This document shows positions 10,070 through 22,600 of a DNA stretch of 38,780 bases, piece after piece. Position 1 is the stretch's first letter; each line of letters starts with the position of its first letter. The notes under the pieces were generated by a model that made no database searches, was not told where the DNA came from, and saw only the letters and a program-made list of their open reading frames with translations. The DNA is taken from the NCBI GenBank assembly GCA_009869945.1, contig WIXG01000560.1:1-38780 (forward strand), in the 5' to 3' direction. The DNA is from Mesaphorura yosii (taxonomy: Eukaryota; Arthropoda; Collembola; Poduromorpha; Tullbergiidae). A program made the translations under genes and the position numbers.

Positions 10070-12248
10070 ATGAACAAGTTGGCCACTCAACCAAATACAC
10101 TGCGTGTAGTCAAAGTAAGTCCTACCTCGAGATTAGACGTTTAAAGAGCTCTTTTTATCACCTCTTCGGTCTTAGTCAGTCCTTAACATATTACTGTCAG
10201 TGCTGCTTAACTTAATTGAATCATGACCTGCCTATTCTAGATTGTGGAAATATGGAAAGGAAGACTTCTGCACACTGCCCCAAAATATGGTGTTCGAACC
10301 GTTCACTGTAGCGGCCCAAAAGTTCTGACTTCGCTAAATCCGAATCTGCCCAACAAGATGTGAGCAATTTATTCTGTCCTTTATCGTAACTTGTCGATCT
10401 TACTCTGGAAATTTCTGTCTCCAGTAGAAATGGATCTGAACTGCGTTTTCCGGAAGGCCTGGTGAAGACGGGATACAATAGAAGTTTACATACGTCCACC
10501 CCTTTAAGAGATGACGTCAAAGTAGTCACTGTGCCACCATTTGCTGATTCAATTAGTGAGGGTGACGTGAGGTGGGAAAAGGGTAAGGCTTCAGTTCGAC
10601 TCGGGCGCATTTCGATTTCCGATTGTCAGTTTAGGTTTTGTATATCTGAAATAGCTGAATGAATTTGTCTTATTTATAGCCGTTGGAGATTCAGTTAGTG
10701 AAGATGAAGTCCTGTGTGAAATAGAAACCGATAAGGTGAGTACCAGCACGTTAAGTCAAGTCAAAAACATTGAACCAATTATGAAGCGAGGGGTTTTCAT
10801 GTTCAGACATCGATCCCAGTTCCTTCACCTGGAAATGGAATACTTGAAGAGAGACTGGTTGAAGATGGAACAACAGTTAAAGCCGGAATGCAGTTGTGCA
10901 AAATTAAAATTACCGGTAAGTGAAGACATCTTGGGCTTCGAATATCTCGCAGTGTCTAAAGTATTAAATTCAAACTGCAGGAGCTGCTGCGCCGAAAAAG
11001 AGCGCAGATGCACCGCCGACACCTCCTCCGCAACCAGCTGCAGCTGCTCCACCTCCGCCTGCGGCGGCTGCACCACCTCCGCCAAGCCCACAAGCGCCCC
11101 CTGCCACACCTCCACCACGCCCTCCGCCGCCATCGAAGCCAGCAAGCGCGGTGCCTGTCTCAGCCGTTCGTCCTCAGAGCTTAGGAGTGAAGGTAGGGCA
11201 AGAGTGAGGACTCTTTTATGGCAATCATTTTGTTTGAATAACTGACGAAAAATAAATTCTTAGGTTCCACCGGCAGATCCGACGAAAACCATTACTGGAA
11301 CTCGTACAGAGCAGCGGATTAAGATGAATAGGATGAGAATGCGAATTGCAGAACGCTTGAAAGAGGCTCAAAACACAAATGCAATGTTGACTACTTTTAA
11401 TGAAATTGATATGAGGTAAAAAAGGAAAGTGTAATTGTGACTTGCAAGTAAATAGACAGATCATAATTTCGTGTTTGTAGTAACATCATGGAATTGAGAA
11501 AGTCCCAAGGAGAAGGATTCGCCAAGAAACACAACATCAAATTGGGTTTCATGTCGCCATTTGTCAAAGCGTCAGCGTATGCACTGACGGATTTGCCTGT
11601 GGTTAACGCCGTAATTGATGGACAAGAGATCGTTTATCGTGATTACGTCGATATCTCCGTCGCAGTTGCAACACCAAAGGTAAAAAAATCAGTGAATGTT
11701 CGTCTGAAAACAGAATGCCTTGCCCCTTGACTTGTTCTGATTGGAGTTGGTGACGAGACGTACATTGATTGTTATTGTTTGCAGGGATTAGTGGTTCCTG
11801 TCCTGCGAAACGTTGAAAGTATGAGCTACGCCGATATTGAGAAGGCCATGGCTGAACTGGGGAAGAAAGCGAGAGATGGTGCTTTGGCAGTCGAGGACAT
11901 GGACGGTGGAACTTTCACTATTTCAAACGGTGGCGTCTTTGGTTCGCTTTTTGGAACTCCGATCATCAATCCGCCACAGTCTGCAATTCTGGGCATGCAC
12001 GGAATTTTCGATCGGCCGGTGGCGCGCAACGGACAAGTGAGCACCAAGCCTGAATCTTGTAACAATGTGGTGGGCGCAAAGGGAATGTTTCACCATGCTG
12101 TATTTCATTGCAGGTTGTGATTCGACCAATGATGTATGTTGCTTTAACTTATGATCATCGACTTATTGATGGGCGTGAGGCTGTCACATTCTTGAAGAAG
12201 ATCAAGACGGCGGTCGAAGACCCGCGCAGCATCCTCCTGGAAATTTAA
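10070..12248 (+). CDS. DLST: Dihydrolipoamide succinyltransferase, E2 of 2-oxoglutarate dehydrogenase (10 coding exons)
   Basis: Mitochondrial matrix E2 core that transfers succinyl groups from lipoyl-lysine to CoA in the TCA cycle. Exons are 10070-10114, 10241-10359, 10425-10582, 10680-10735, 10807-10915, 10981-11192, 11264-11415, 11481-11679, 11785-12036 and 12114-12248; all phases agree, giving 478 aa. Residues 1 to about 74 are a basic targeting presequence, with likely cleavage near YNRSLHTS. The lipoyl domain covers about 84-163, with the modified lysine at K126 in EIETDKT. A Pro/Ala linker (about 164-220) follows. No E3-binding domain is seen, as in other animal DLST. The catalytic domain covers about 240-478, with [12 protein letters not shown] and the active-site motif YDHRLIDG (His449, Asp453). 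The acyltransferase domain is near-identical to human DLST over long stretches, which rules out the pyruvate and branched-chain E2s. Confidence 0.97.
10981..11192 (+). other. GC-rich Pro/Ala linker exon of DLST
   Basis: This single exon encodes almost the whole flexible linker between the lipoyl and catalytic domains (mostly Pro and Ala) and is far richer in G+C than its surroundings. The composition follows from GCN and CCN codons, so the long open frames on other strands here (for example minus 10825-11145) are shadows. The linker lets the lipoyl arm reach the E1, E2 and E3 active sites. Confidence 0.8.
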
Positions 12249-12397
12249 CCTACGTACAATGTCTAAAATGAAAATTTCACAAGAAGTCGACTAGCGTAAT
12301 CAGTTTAATCCCTTACTAACGAAGAATCATGTAGATTCACGTGTTCACATTTCACGAAGTCCTGAAAATTGCAAAACGAGTTACCACGAAGCAGTGT

Positions 12398-12403
12398 AAT
12401 AAA
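12398..12403 (+). terminator. Candidate polyadenylation signal of DLST (proximal)
   Basis: AATAAA 150 bases after the DLST stop. A second AATAAA lies at 12671-12676, so two 3' ends are possible. Confidence 0.45.
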
Positions 12404-12670
12404 CGTAAACTAAACTAAACGTGTTCCATCGCCATCGATGAGTTCATTGTTTACACTTGAGGCGCTTTTGTAAGCCAAGCGTGAGTTGTTAAAGCTTAAA
12501 TGTTGTGTGCTTTAGATGTTAACACGAAATTGACGAATGCAATATATTGCTGCAATTGCAATGCATTTCTCCTAAAATTGTAGTCAAGCGACGAGAGTAT
12601 TATGCTGCCTAAATTGTAGAAATCTCTTAGTCAATAGAATGCGGACATCATTCTGTGTTCCAACTGAGCC

Positions 12671-12676
12671 AATAAA
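12671..12676 (+). terminator. Candidate polyadenylation signal of DLST (distal)
   Basis: AATAAA about 420 bases after the DLST stop, only about 80 bases from the candidate 3' end of the convergent receptor gene. Confidence 0.3.
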
Positions 12677-12755
12677 CCAAATGCCCGAAACAGTACACTG
12701 ACTCACTCCAATTTGCCGCCCTTCAATGATCAGAACAGTAACAGCAGTCTAAATA

Positions 12756-12761
12756 TTTATT
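12756..12761 (-). terminator. Candidate polyadenylation signal of the dopamine receptor
   Basis: TTTATT on the plus strand is AATAAA on the minus strand, about 800 bases past the receptor stop codon. It is the last good hexamer before the DLST 3' end. A closer signal may be used instead. Confidence 0.35.
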
Positions 12762-13557
12762 TCTTACGCATACTTTGGCTTTCAGAAGCGAAGACAGCAT
12801 AAACATAACATCAGAGAATATAGACTTGGGATATTATGAGTACACATCATATCACAACTATTTTATCGTATTTTCACTGCACCTGCTCGTGTCTAGTCAC
12901 AGAAAATGTTGCTTGGAAAGGAAGTTTGGATTTGTTACTCAACAACGTGCATCGTTAAATGCTACTGGCTAGATAGGAAATCAGGAGCCGACTCTTCTCG
13001 CAGCAGTGGCGGTGTGCTCCACTTTTCAATTGGGGCTCGCAATTCAAGAGAAGCACACCGCGACCACAAAATACTCGAGTATTCAAGTTGTCTCATTACC
13101 AAATCTATCGTGCATCGTGGTCGTGTGAATGCACGCACCCGGAGCGATAAGACTTCTAAACTAACTGTACAAAATACATCTCATTAGCAAGCATCTCGCA
13201 ATTCGAAATTAAACCTTACATAAATACTTTACTGAGATTTCGGGTTGGCAATCACAGTTCGCCAACAAACTAGTTTGGAGGAATCTTCCATTCTGTGGTT
13301 CATCACACACACAGCACACGGTTTGACTCATCCAATTAATTATAATTGTAGTAGTGCCGATTACAGGTATGCATGCACCAAGAGAACAGCAGCACCGCAT
13401 CCAAACGCATTTGTTCATTTGAGTCAGGGAGTTGAGGGAAAAGCTCCGCACTTTGGGGATCTGACGCTTTGAACTTGGCGTACGAAGAAGGGCCCGGGTT
13501 TCGTTTGCATATGACGGAATTTGTTGAAGGACGACCAAAATTAACGATCCAAGCGGC
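12762..13557 (-). other. Putative 3' UTR of the dopamine receptor
   Basis: Sequence between the receptor stop codon and the candidate minus-strand AATAAA. It contains open frames on both strands (for example minus 13209-13538) but none resembles a protein or a receptor exon. Read as 3' UTR by position only. Confidence 0.45.
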
Positions 13558-13621
13558 CTACACGCTGAATCCCAGGAGCTTCTTGAAGGCCTTCCGAAAC
13601 TCCGTGTTGAAGATTGTGTAC
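13558..13621 (-). CDS. Dop2R: Receptor last exon: end of TM7, helix 8, C-tail
   Basis: The acceptor reads GCGCAG, then the exon completes a split Val codon and encodes YTIFNTEFRKAFKKLLGFSV and TAG. The very short C-tail is typical of D2-class receptors. The usual terminal Cys is not present. Confidence 0.92.
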
Positions 13622-16600
13622 CTGCGCATCGAGAAAGAGAGCCTTGTCAGGGCCATGCGAATTTGCGAATCTAAGGGCTAAATTTGCAATCGTACTCGGA
13701 TGACTTACACAATGGGGTTGAGTGAGGAGTTAATGTAGCCGAGCCAGGTGGTGAGGAGGAAGGCGGTCACGCCCGGACTGCAGTCTTGGCCTCTGAGCGA
13801 ACACACCGCGTCCACGATGTTGAACGTGAAGAACGGAAGCCAGCACGCCAGAAACAAGCCTGAAATCAGAGAGAGAGAAATTACTCACTTCTCAGAACAC
13901 AACAAAGCGCATTCTCTTCCGGGTCAAAACTTCTACTACTTTTGGGAGTGCTTGAGAACTGAGGCTTGGAAAACTAAACTACGTGTACGAACTGCCATCA
14001 AATATGCATGACGAGTCGAAAAATTGTTTTGATTCGGAAATGTGAGCATCCTTTATGAGAATTTATGAAGGAAGTGATGATGTAACGCTCCCTGAACTCT
14101 CTCATTCACATCTCCATGATGTTTGTACTTTTACGCGTATTTTTTATCGTGCTTCTAAAAAAAGCTTTTGTCTCGCTTTTGCAGCCTCTGCTGACTTTAA
14201 TTTGACGTGAAGGAAATTGCCTTATTTGCATCGCGTGCCCAAGTGAGTCATTTGCATGTACGCAGAATGAAAGAAAATGCCTCGTGCTTTCTGTTGTTAT
14301 TTATCCACAAACCATGGCGGCTATTGGCGCTCTTTCATCACTGCAATTTATGTTTAAGGAGAAAGTCGTCTGTGAGTAAGTGCAACAATGAACTCGACTG
14401 GAAAAATAAACTGTGACGACAAATTATGTTCATTTGGGAGTCTCGAAGCTCGATACACAAAACCCTTTCTTATTTTGCCTGGCGGAAAATTCTGTTTTCC
14501 CTAGAGAGAAAGCAGAGGAAAGAATAAGCTCCGCCGACTAAGGAGAAGTTCCGAGAATCGCATAAACAGTGCCAAGTCACTTGCTGCACGGAGATTTGTT
14601 CCGTTTACTTACAACGTGCAAAGAGTTTCAGAGTTGCGATTGAAGTTGAAATGAGATGATTGGGTGCCTGAGTGGGACGACCCATTTGCATAGGTGCCGG
14701 GGCAGGCGGAAGTCACTGGGAACTTTATTCTTATGCTTTGTGGAGAGACGAGCTCGTTCAGAGTCGACCAGAACAAAGGGGAAATTGCTTACCCAGAACG
14801 ATGGCCAGTGTCTTGGTCGCTTTTCTCTCGCGCTTCGCGGAAGACTTTTCCCGTTTCTTTCTGCTCGCTTTGTGCACCTTACAAATGGTGAAGCGACTTC
14901 CAGTCTTGAGTCGTGTGCTGCTCGTCGACGCTTCTTCGCCAAAGGCCGTGGTGCTGCCTCCGCCGACGTCGAGCAAGTTGGTGCTTCGCTCTCCGCTCTC
15001 GCCCGCCTCCTTGCTCGGTGACTCCGTGTCACTCGTGCCACTTTGCGGCAGGCCATTTCGCTTGCACTGATCCTGGAACCGACACAACGAGAGTTCATTA
15101 CAGCAACCTGCTGTGTGTGCTGTGCCTCCTGCATATTCGTTTTCCTTTGACACGCGAGATGATTCACAGCCTTCTCACGCTCTCCTTTCTGACGCCGCAT
15201 CGCAGGTCAAAACTAATAATAGCGAGCACCGCATCGAATTTCCCCACTTGACAAAATAGAAAAATTTGATTCTCTCTCGAGAGAGACGCGACATGCGAGT
15301 CGTGAATGCGCTTTGTGCTGCTGCTCGTAATGCGATATTGAGTTTATTTCTGTGGGGCCTCAGGCAGTGCGCCGTGGCGTGGCTCACATGCGACAACAAA
15401 TGCAATCAGCCTTGGATTTTGAGTGACGGGCTGAGTCACTCGGGCACGAATTTCCAAGTTTGTCATGCGCCTCAAGTAGGCTCAACTGGGAGAAATCAGG
15501 GTTTATGGTCTCACAGGTCGCCTACGTCTAGCGACTTGTTTAATAGACCAAATCCAAAGGTGCAAAGGCTGAGGCTGAGGATGATATCAAACATTCAAAG
15601 CAAGCAAGCAGGGCATCAAATCGGTGGAAACCAGCAACAACAAACAACAAAGGCATCGAAGAATAGAGTCAACTTTCGAAAGCAAAAGTCGTGTGTCTCG
15701 TGTTGTGTTGTCTGCGACTTTCGGAAATGGGTTGTAAATCCAGAGTTGATGTTGTACTCGTCACTTTAAAATGTAATCAACTCAAAAGTTTCTCTCACGA
15801 GTCCGTGACGAGGGATTTCTCTGGGAAAGTGCATGACTGACTGTCATGTTTTCGAGTGAGTGGAATCTCAGAGTAAATGTTGTTTAAACTTTGTTACAAG
15901 TTTGGAAGAATGGAGCGAGTCCATCTGGCACAAATGCGATTTCATTTAGCGGCACACGCGGAGCGAAATGGGAAATGACAGAGACAAGATTGAGAGCGAT
16001 GGAATCCATCTCACTTTATTCAGAATGTCGTGCTTTGGCCACTCGAGTTCCTCATCGAAATGAATTTAATAACAATGCCGGACGTCAGCTCCGCAAATGC
16101 TGCGTCTCCGTGTGCCGAACCACGCTTTGTCTAATGCCATTTTCCAAGGGGAAAGCGACACCAAATCAATTTTCCATCTCTGGGCTGAAGAAACTTTGTT
16201 TCCTCCCTCGGCATCTCGAGAAAATAGAAATATTTTGCTTACTCTGGCTCGTTTCTCCTGCACAATAAGCCAAGAGGGACGACGAGGACAAAATAACAAG
16301 AATTCCTCGCTCATTTTTTGCCAGTCCACAAACACTTACACGCGAGACACTTTGTTATTGGCAGAGATAAGTGCGTCGCTTGTTCGACGAGACAAAAAAC
16401 AACACGAAATCCGATCCTTTCCTCGGGCGAACATCTTGTCTCCTGTCTGCCATGTTCTGCCCGCCCATAACTCCTTCGCCTCGGACAACGAACAACCTGC
16501 ACTGAATGCAGCCACTTCTTAGTCTCTCTCAAGAAGTCCCAACTTTCAAGGCAGACATTTTTATAGCACAATCCAGCAGAATTGTGGACTTGAGAATGTT

Positions 16601-19600
16601 ATGGAGAACATTTTTATTTTCATATCCACGCTTGAAGAGGATTGTCATTCCTGTCGCTGGGTGCACTTCATCGCACATTGTGCATGATGCATGGCGAAAG
16701 AGCTCTGGCAATATTTATGCATGTAAGGAAATCCTCATAAATCCTTCTTCGTTCAGTCGTGAACATGAACTCGAGAATTCGACTCCGACTGAATGCATAA
16801 TGGCCTTGCAGACTGGAGAACGAGATCTTTCTCGAAGGTTGCAGTGCAGCCGTGAGCTCAGATTCAGATTCCATAATGACGGGACACTTGTACTCTCGTT
16901 GTACTGCACAAAAGCTGCACAACACAATCGAATTGTACTGCCGGATTGAATTCATTCTAGAAGAAGAAGTCTGATTTCTGGTTTAAGAAGAGGGATTTGG
17001 AGACAGAAAGCAAGATTCGTCATTCAGTCGGTTTTGTCAAGCGAAAGACGCAGCGAGTGGAAGGAAGTGGAGGAAGGAGACCGTTATTGTCGAGAATAAA
17101 AATAAAACCTAATGAGATGTTCTATTGCATTGTTATTATTATCGCACAATTTACGGCGCATTGTCAGGACACGCGAGTCAAGTCACCCTCAAATGACAAA
17201 GGCTTACGGGCACCACGAGCGAATGTTTCGTCGGGCTGAGCTGCCCCAATTCGGGCACAGGCAGCGGACTCTCCTCCAAATTGGACGCTGCGTAGCCAGA
17301 GTCGTGGTTCCCGTTGGGCTCGATCACAAGACTTCCGCCGCGCCTCGCGACAGACCTGAAACACAGTACACACGTCAACACAAAGCCGAGACTCACAAAA
17401 ACAGTATTAATCGCCTTTGTATTTAAGGCAGGACGTTGATTTATCGCCGCGTGGGAAAGATTTATTTTATCGGCTTCGATACAAATAAATAGAAAGTTGT
17501 AATAAACGCATTCGGATGGATATAAGTGGGCAGGCTACCTTTCCTCATCCCGCATCACAGTCTGCATCACGAAGGCCGTCGTGACCTGGTTGTTGGGAAT
17601 GATATGACACTCGTCAGAGTCCGGGGAGCCGTCCTCCTCCTCCCCATCCCGCTCTAGATCCTCCACATCGCCTTCCTCCTGCAAACACACGTGCAATTCA
17701 GTGAAAACTAATTTCGGAGCAGATTGAGAGGGATCTCGAAGAAGCCGGTGGGTTCGTGGCGGTAATGCCGAAGACAATCAAGCCAGTAGTACCCGAAAGA
17801 GCGAGCACGAATAACGAGTAATAAAGATTGATGAGCCTGTGCGAGATGGCAAGACGAAGAGAACATTGATCATTTCGCCCTTGCTAATGTTGCTCCTTGT
17901 CTCTCAAATATTGCGGCATATTCGCCTGGCTTGCAGGCAGGCAGTTGGCATAAACAGGAAGGACTCGAAGCATATGCGATCGCATTAAGCTGAGCCCAAT
18001 ACAATAATAACAACGCGAGACGTCAGAAAGACAAGATCGTAACCACAAACAAAGACTCGTAATAAATATCGGGGAAAATACGAAGAAATTATTCCATGTT
18101 GTTTTTGGCTTTAGAGATGCGAGTCCTGCGAGTGTCTCGAGGTATCAATATTGGAAATGCTAGCCCAAGTCGAGGCCAGTGCTCATGCCTCGTGCGATGG
18201 TGGTGCACGCAATTTGCAGGAGACACTTTGTCGCAGTCGTGGAATAATGAGCATGCCTAGGCGAATGCTGGCACTGGCGGAGTTTATCTTTGTTCTATCA
18301 CATTATGTCAAATGAGTTATTATTGATCGAGCTCCTTTGTCACACGGCGGCGGGCGAGATGCACGTCCTTGCACACGACCGACCGACTCAATTTTCTGAT
18401 TCATCTCGCGCACTTCCAACCTGGGACGCGCGCGGCGGCGGAACCAATTTTGTGCCCCTCGCATAAGTGCACGGAAAGATCCGGGCCGATATCGCTGGCC
18501 ACATTTGCATTCATTCCGACGAGAGTCAGTCAAGGCCTCGACCGACCCAAGGCAACTTGCGAAATGAAAAAGGCAATATTAAAATGACACAGCAGAACAG
18601 CGACTCGACTCGCATTTCCATTGTTCTACGCATTAATTCAATAAAAACCGATAATGGAATTGCCGATTTTCCATCTCCCGCCTACCGTGTGTGGTGAACG
18701 ACGACTCTCCGGCTTTAAAAAGCCATCTCATCTCATTCAGCAGGCTGCCTGTGTGCCTGCTTGCACTTGCCAGTGGCTGCACTGCACTATCTTTCCGATC
18801 TGAGAAGAAAAGTCTCTTATTACTTGATACTCTCATTTTCTCCTTCTTTCACTTCATTGAGACAGAAAATGAAATCTCGTGCATACTCAACGAGCACGAC
18901 GACGACGGGAAGATCCATCTCGTCAAAAATAGCGAAAATGGAGCGAACGGCGGAAAAGAAAACGGAGACTTGACAAAATGCTCCCATTATAAAGTACATC
19001 CATTCCATCGAAGTACAGGACGCTCCTTTTATTTCACTCTGACATGTCCCAAATGTCTTCATCTGCGAAGGAATCGCTATCTCGACCGATTCCGACTCGA
19101 CCGGCCCGCGTAATTGTAAAGTGCGGCTTACGAGTGGAACATTCCAGCCACGAGTCACATCGTCTTCGCATCCATTTCGCATTCTCCGTTCTTTCCACGT
19201 TTCCCACATTTTTGCTGATGATGTGAAATTGCAACTTCATTTTTTATCCTCAAGCGTTATCCGTTCCCATTTTGCTCACCACGAAACTGCCACCGCATTG
19301 TGTGACGGCGTTTAAAATTTGATCCCTTGCCTTTGCCTCCACTCGGAAAGAAACGAGTGTGCGAGGCACTTGAGCCCTGATTGCGATAAGGAATCCTCGC
19401 TGAAAGAGCTCAGTCGCCCAGGACCACAGCGCGCAACGAAACAGAGAAAAGGGCCTGATAAGAAATAAGTTTGCATGCATTTTTGGCCCGGTTGCGAATT
19501 GAGAATGGTCCCGTAGACAGCGTACATTCCGCCCTGCTATTTTGAATGCAGGAAGATGATTCTCCTGTCAGATCCTTGTCAGATAATGATTAGACACATT

Positions 19601-22600
19601 TCAGAAGAGGAAAAGAAACCGCCACGAAGAAGATTTCGCTATTTCGCGACTGTGCCTCCGAATGCTATCTCAGACAGGCTCAGAGCTCTTTCTCGGCCTC
19701 CGTACGTCACATTCGCATTTGCATTTGCGGTGCAGTGCAGAGTGTCGTGTTCGATTTAGGATGTTGTTTGTACCGAGGGAATAAGAACTGGATCGAAATG
19801 GGAAACCGGTCGGATTGTGTGCTTTGCTAAACCACGAGAATAAGCTTCTTGGGTCTTCTGGGCAGAAGCTTTGCAAGTGCAGCGACGGATGAGTCGGAAT
19901 AGACTCATTCCTTTCATCCCGCAGAAGGCAGAAGGGAATTTGTGTACCGCCGTTGCCGAGAAGCAGGTCAGGGAAGGTAAGCAGACTGCGTCTCCTCAGG
20001 ACAGCAGCTAAATGTCTGCTCGTGTGGAAGTGACATGGAAATTCGAGACAGGGAATGTGAAACATTCCAAAGATTTCTCCAATTGTAATCCCCTCCTCAC
20101 GGCCACTCTGCTGCTTTTCCAGGAATCGAGAGAGACATCGCGCATGAGGCAGACACTCGGAATGCAATTCCCATTCTGGACTCTGAGGACGAATGGAATT
20201 GGAATAAAATCAAATGTGAGTGTTTACTCAGGCGAGACGGTGAAATCCCGAGTAATAATGTAATAAATATATCATTAAGCCAGTGAGAAGGAAGCCAGTG
20301 CCGAATTAAATTAGAATCCTGGTTATTGTTTTCTTACCTGACTGGCACTTTGTGTGTTTGTCAACTTCTCATCCTCGACGCCCTGATTTGATTTATTGGA
20401 AATGATGAGTCCGGAGGGGCTCACGGGCGGCCCGCCCAGCGTCGTCTCCGCTAATCTCTTCGTTTGAGCGATGTTCTCGATCACCGTCCCGCCCTGCCGA
20501 CTCGCCGAGATATTTTTCCGATTCCCAACAGCCTTCTTCGCTCTCTCGCGTATCACCTGCAACGGCAAAACAAAATTAAGCCGATACTCGATGTTATTAA
20601 ATTCATTTTATCAAGTTGAAGAGTACTCAGAGCTCCTCGTTCCATTCATGAGCAAATCAATGCCTGTCGTTGGTTGTTTACGTACTCAAATTAAATCGGT
20701 TTACTTTGTTTATTCGCGCGCACAGTGTAGCGACTTGTATTTCTTCGATATCGTGTGTCATGTCAATGCGATGCTGCGGAAGCGTCGAACTGCTAAGTCT
20801 CCAAGCGAAAAGTTTGCGTTGTCTCAAATTGCATATGCGAGATACGAAACCCGTCTTCCAAGCTCTCGAAGGCCCGGAGCGAGCATCGAGCATCTCCTTG
20901 CATGAGGTAATAAAATGCGTGGCATTCTCGCAACTTGTAATTCATTGCGCTTTCTTTTGAGCGGTGGCATTAAAATCCTGAGACGGGCTTTTGCGTGTTC
21001 CCTGTTCGCTGTTTGTGATTGGTTGCTCCGACGAAGCCCCCGAAGTCGGTGGCGTGGAAAGTTGGGCTTTTGTGATTAAGTTGTTCGGAACCGAGTACAA
21101 TGGGATGAGTGAAAAAGAGAAAGTTAATAATTATAAAACTTTTTTCTATTACTCTTTATTTTTTGCGGTATCGCGTTCCTCCTCATCAAGAATTCGTTTG
21201 TTTTCCTTCCTTCGAGTTTCGCACTTGCACCCAAACACGCCCGCAATAAAAAGCGCGACAAGAAGACAACACGCAAAAATTAGTTTTCCATTTTTCATTC
21301 GCATAAAAAGCGTCAGTCATTTAATTGCCCGCAGAAAGCTGAGTAGAGAGTGAGTCATTTGTAAGGTCTTGTAGCCAGAAACCAGCATGAGGCCGTAAAC
21401 GTAAACCTGGCAAGCGTCCAAGTGTGCGACACATAAATTAGAAATTGGAGCCGAAGCTGAAATTTATGCCGGTAAAACGATCTTCTAATCGAAGAAGCCT
21501 CGTCTAATCGAATAACAGTTTGGTTTGGTGCCCGTGCTCAACTTTCTCAGGAAGCCGAGCATTTTTCCTTTCCAGGCACCCGCTCTCAGCATTCCGTGCA
21601 ATTCTGGCAGGAGCCCGAGACACGACATCGTCATAATAAAGTGGAATGGATCGAGAAGAAGCAAAAATGCAAGTGGAAAGTTTCTTCGAAAAGAGTTTTG
21701 GGCGTGCATGTGTACAAGGCGCAATTAATCCTTTCTATGAACAACGAAATTGCATTCAAAAGTAACTTTCTCTTTCTTCAACTTTTTCTCGTTTACTTTT
21801 TCAGCAAGTAAAACATAATACACTTTCTCCTCTTTTCATTTTCTTGGAAAGTACGCGCGCCGCTTTCCTCGTACCGAACGATTTAGTTGCTATTGTTGCA
21901 GCGTGTCAACTGGCCAAGTCGGACGGAATTCACTTCCACCGACCGGTCTCCTTTACAATACTTGCGACGTGAGGATTTCTTGCACCAAACAAGACGCGGC
22001 TTTTGAGAGGTTTCTCTGCTCGAGAACTGCTCTCGAAGGTCAGGTTTCAAATTCTATAAGCAGAAATTCTTGTGAAGTGCGACTGAAGCATAAAATAAGG
22101 CAACAATTCAGGCGCAGGCATTCAGTCAAGGTTAATCCAGGTTTAATTACAGTGTGTTGGTATTCATTACGCTCTTCTGGGTCTATAATTTTGCTCGGAA
22201 TTTCGTGGTCTGAAAGTGAAATTTTCCCGAAAGTTGAGTGTAAAAACATGTAGCAAAGTGGAGAAAGTAATCCTATTATTTTTGGACGCAGAGTTGGTTT
22301 TAAGCAATACAAAGAAGAAAGCAGGCCATAACCACAAAATTCGTCTTATTATCATTAAAAAGCAGAAAACAAGTTTTTGAAATCAAAGAAAGTGGGTAAA
22401 GTGACTGAACTCCGTTCGCCGTGCCTCTTCGCCTGTTTCTCTTGTGCGGATTCCTAACCGTGTCTTCGGCCGATGCTTTCCGCTTTAATTCCCTTTACGA
22501 ATGTCCATTTCAGAGAAGAAAGGAAACTTTCTCCTCTCTTTTGTTTCGAAATTACTTTAACCTTCTCGAGAAGCCAACCCTCGTTTTATTTCCAAAGATC

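Noticed and set aside
10736..11245. Plus-strand frame of 169 codons with a Cys/Ser/Thr-rich stretch
   Set aside because: Reads DLST introns and exons in the wrong frame; the Cys-rich part is the frame-shifted Pro/Ala linker.
14628..15200. Minus-strand frame of 190 codons with many Arg residues
   Set aside because: Alternative frame over the receptor exon 14793-15072; the true frame is fixed by splice phase and TM6 residues.
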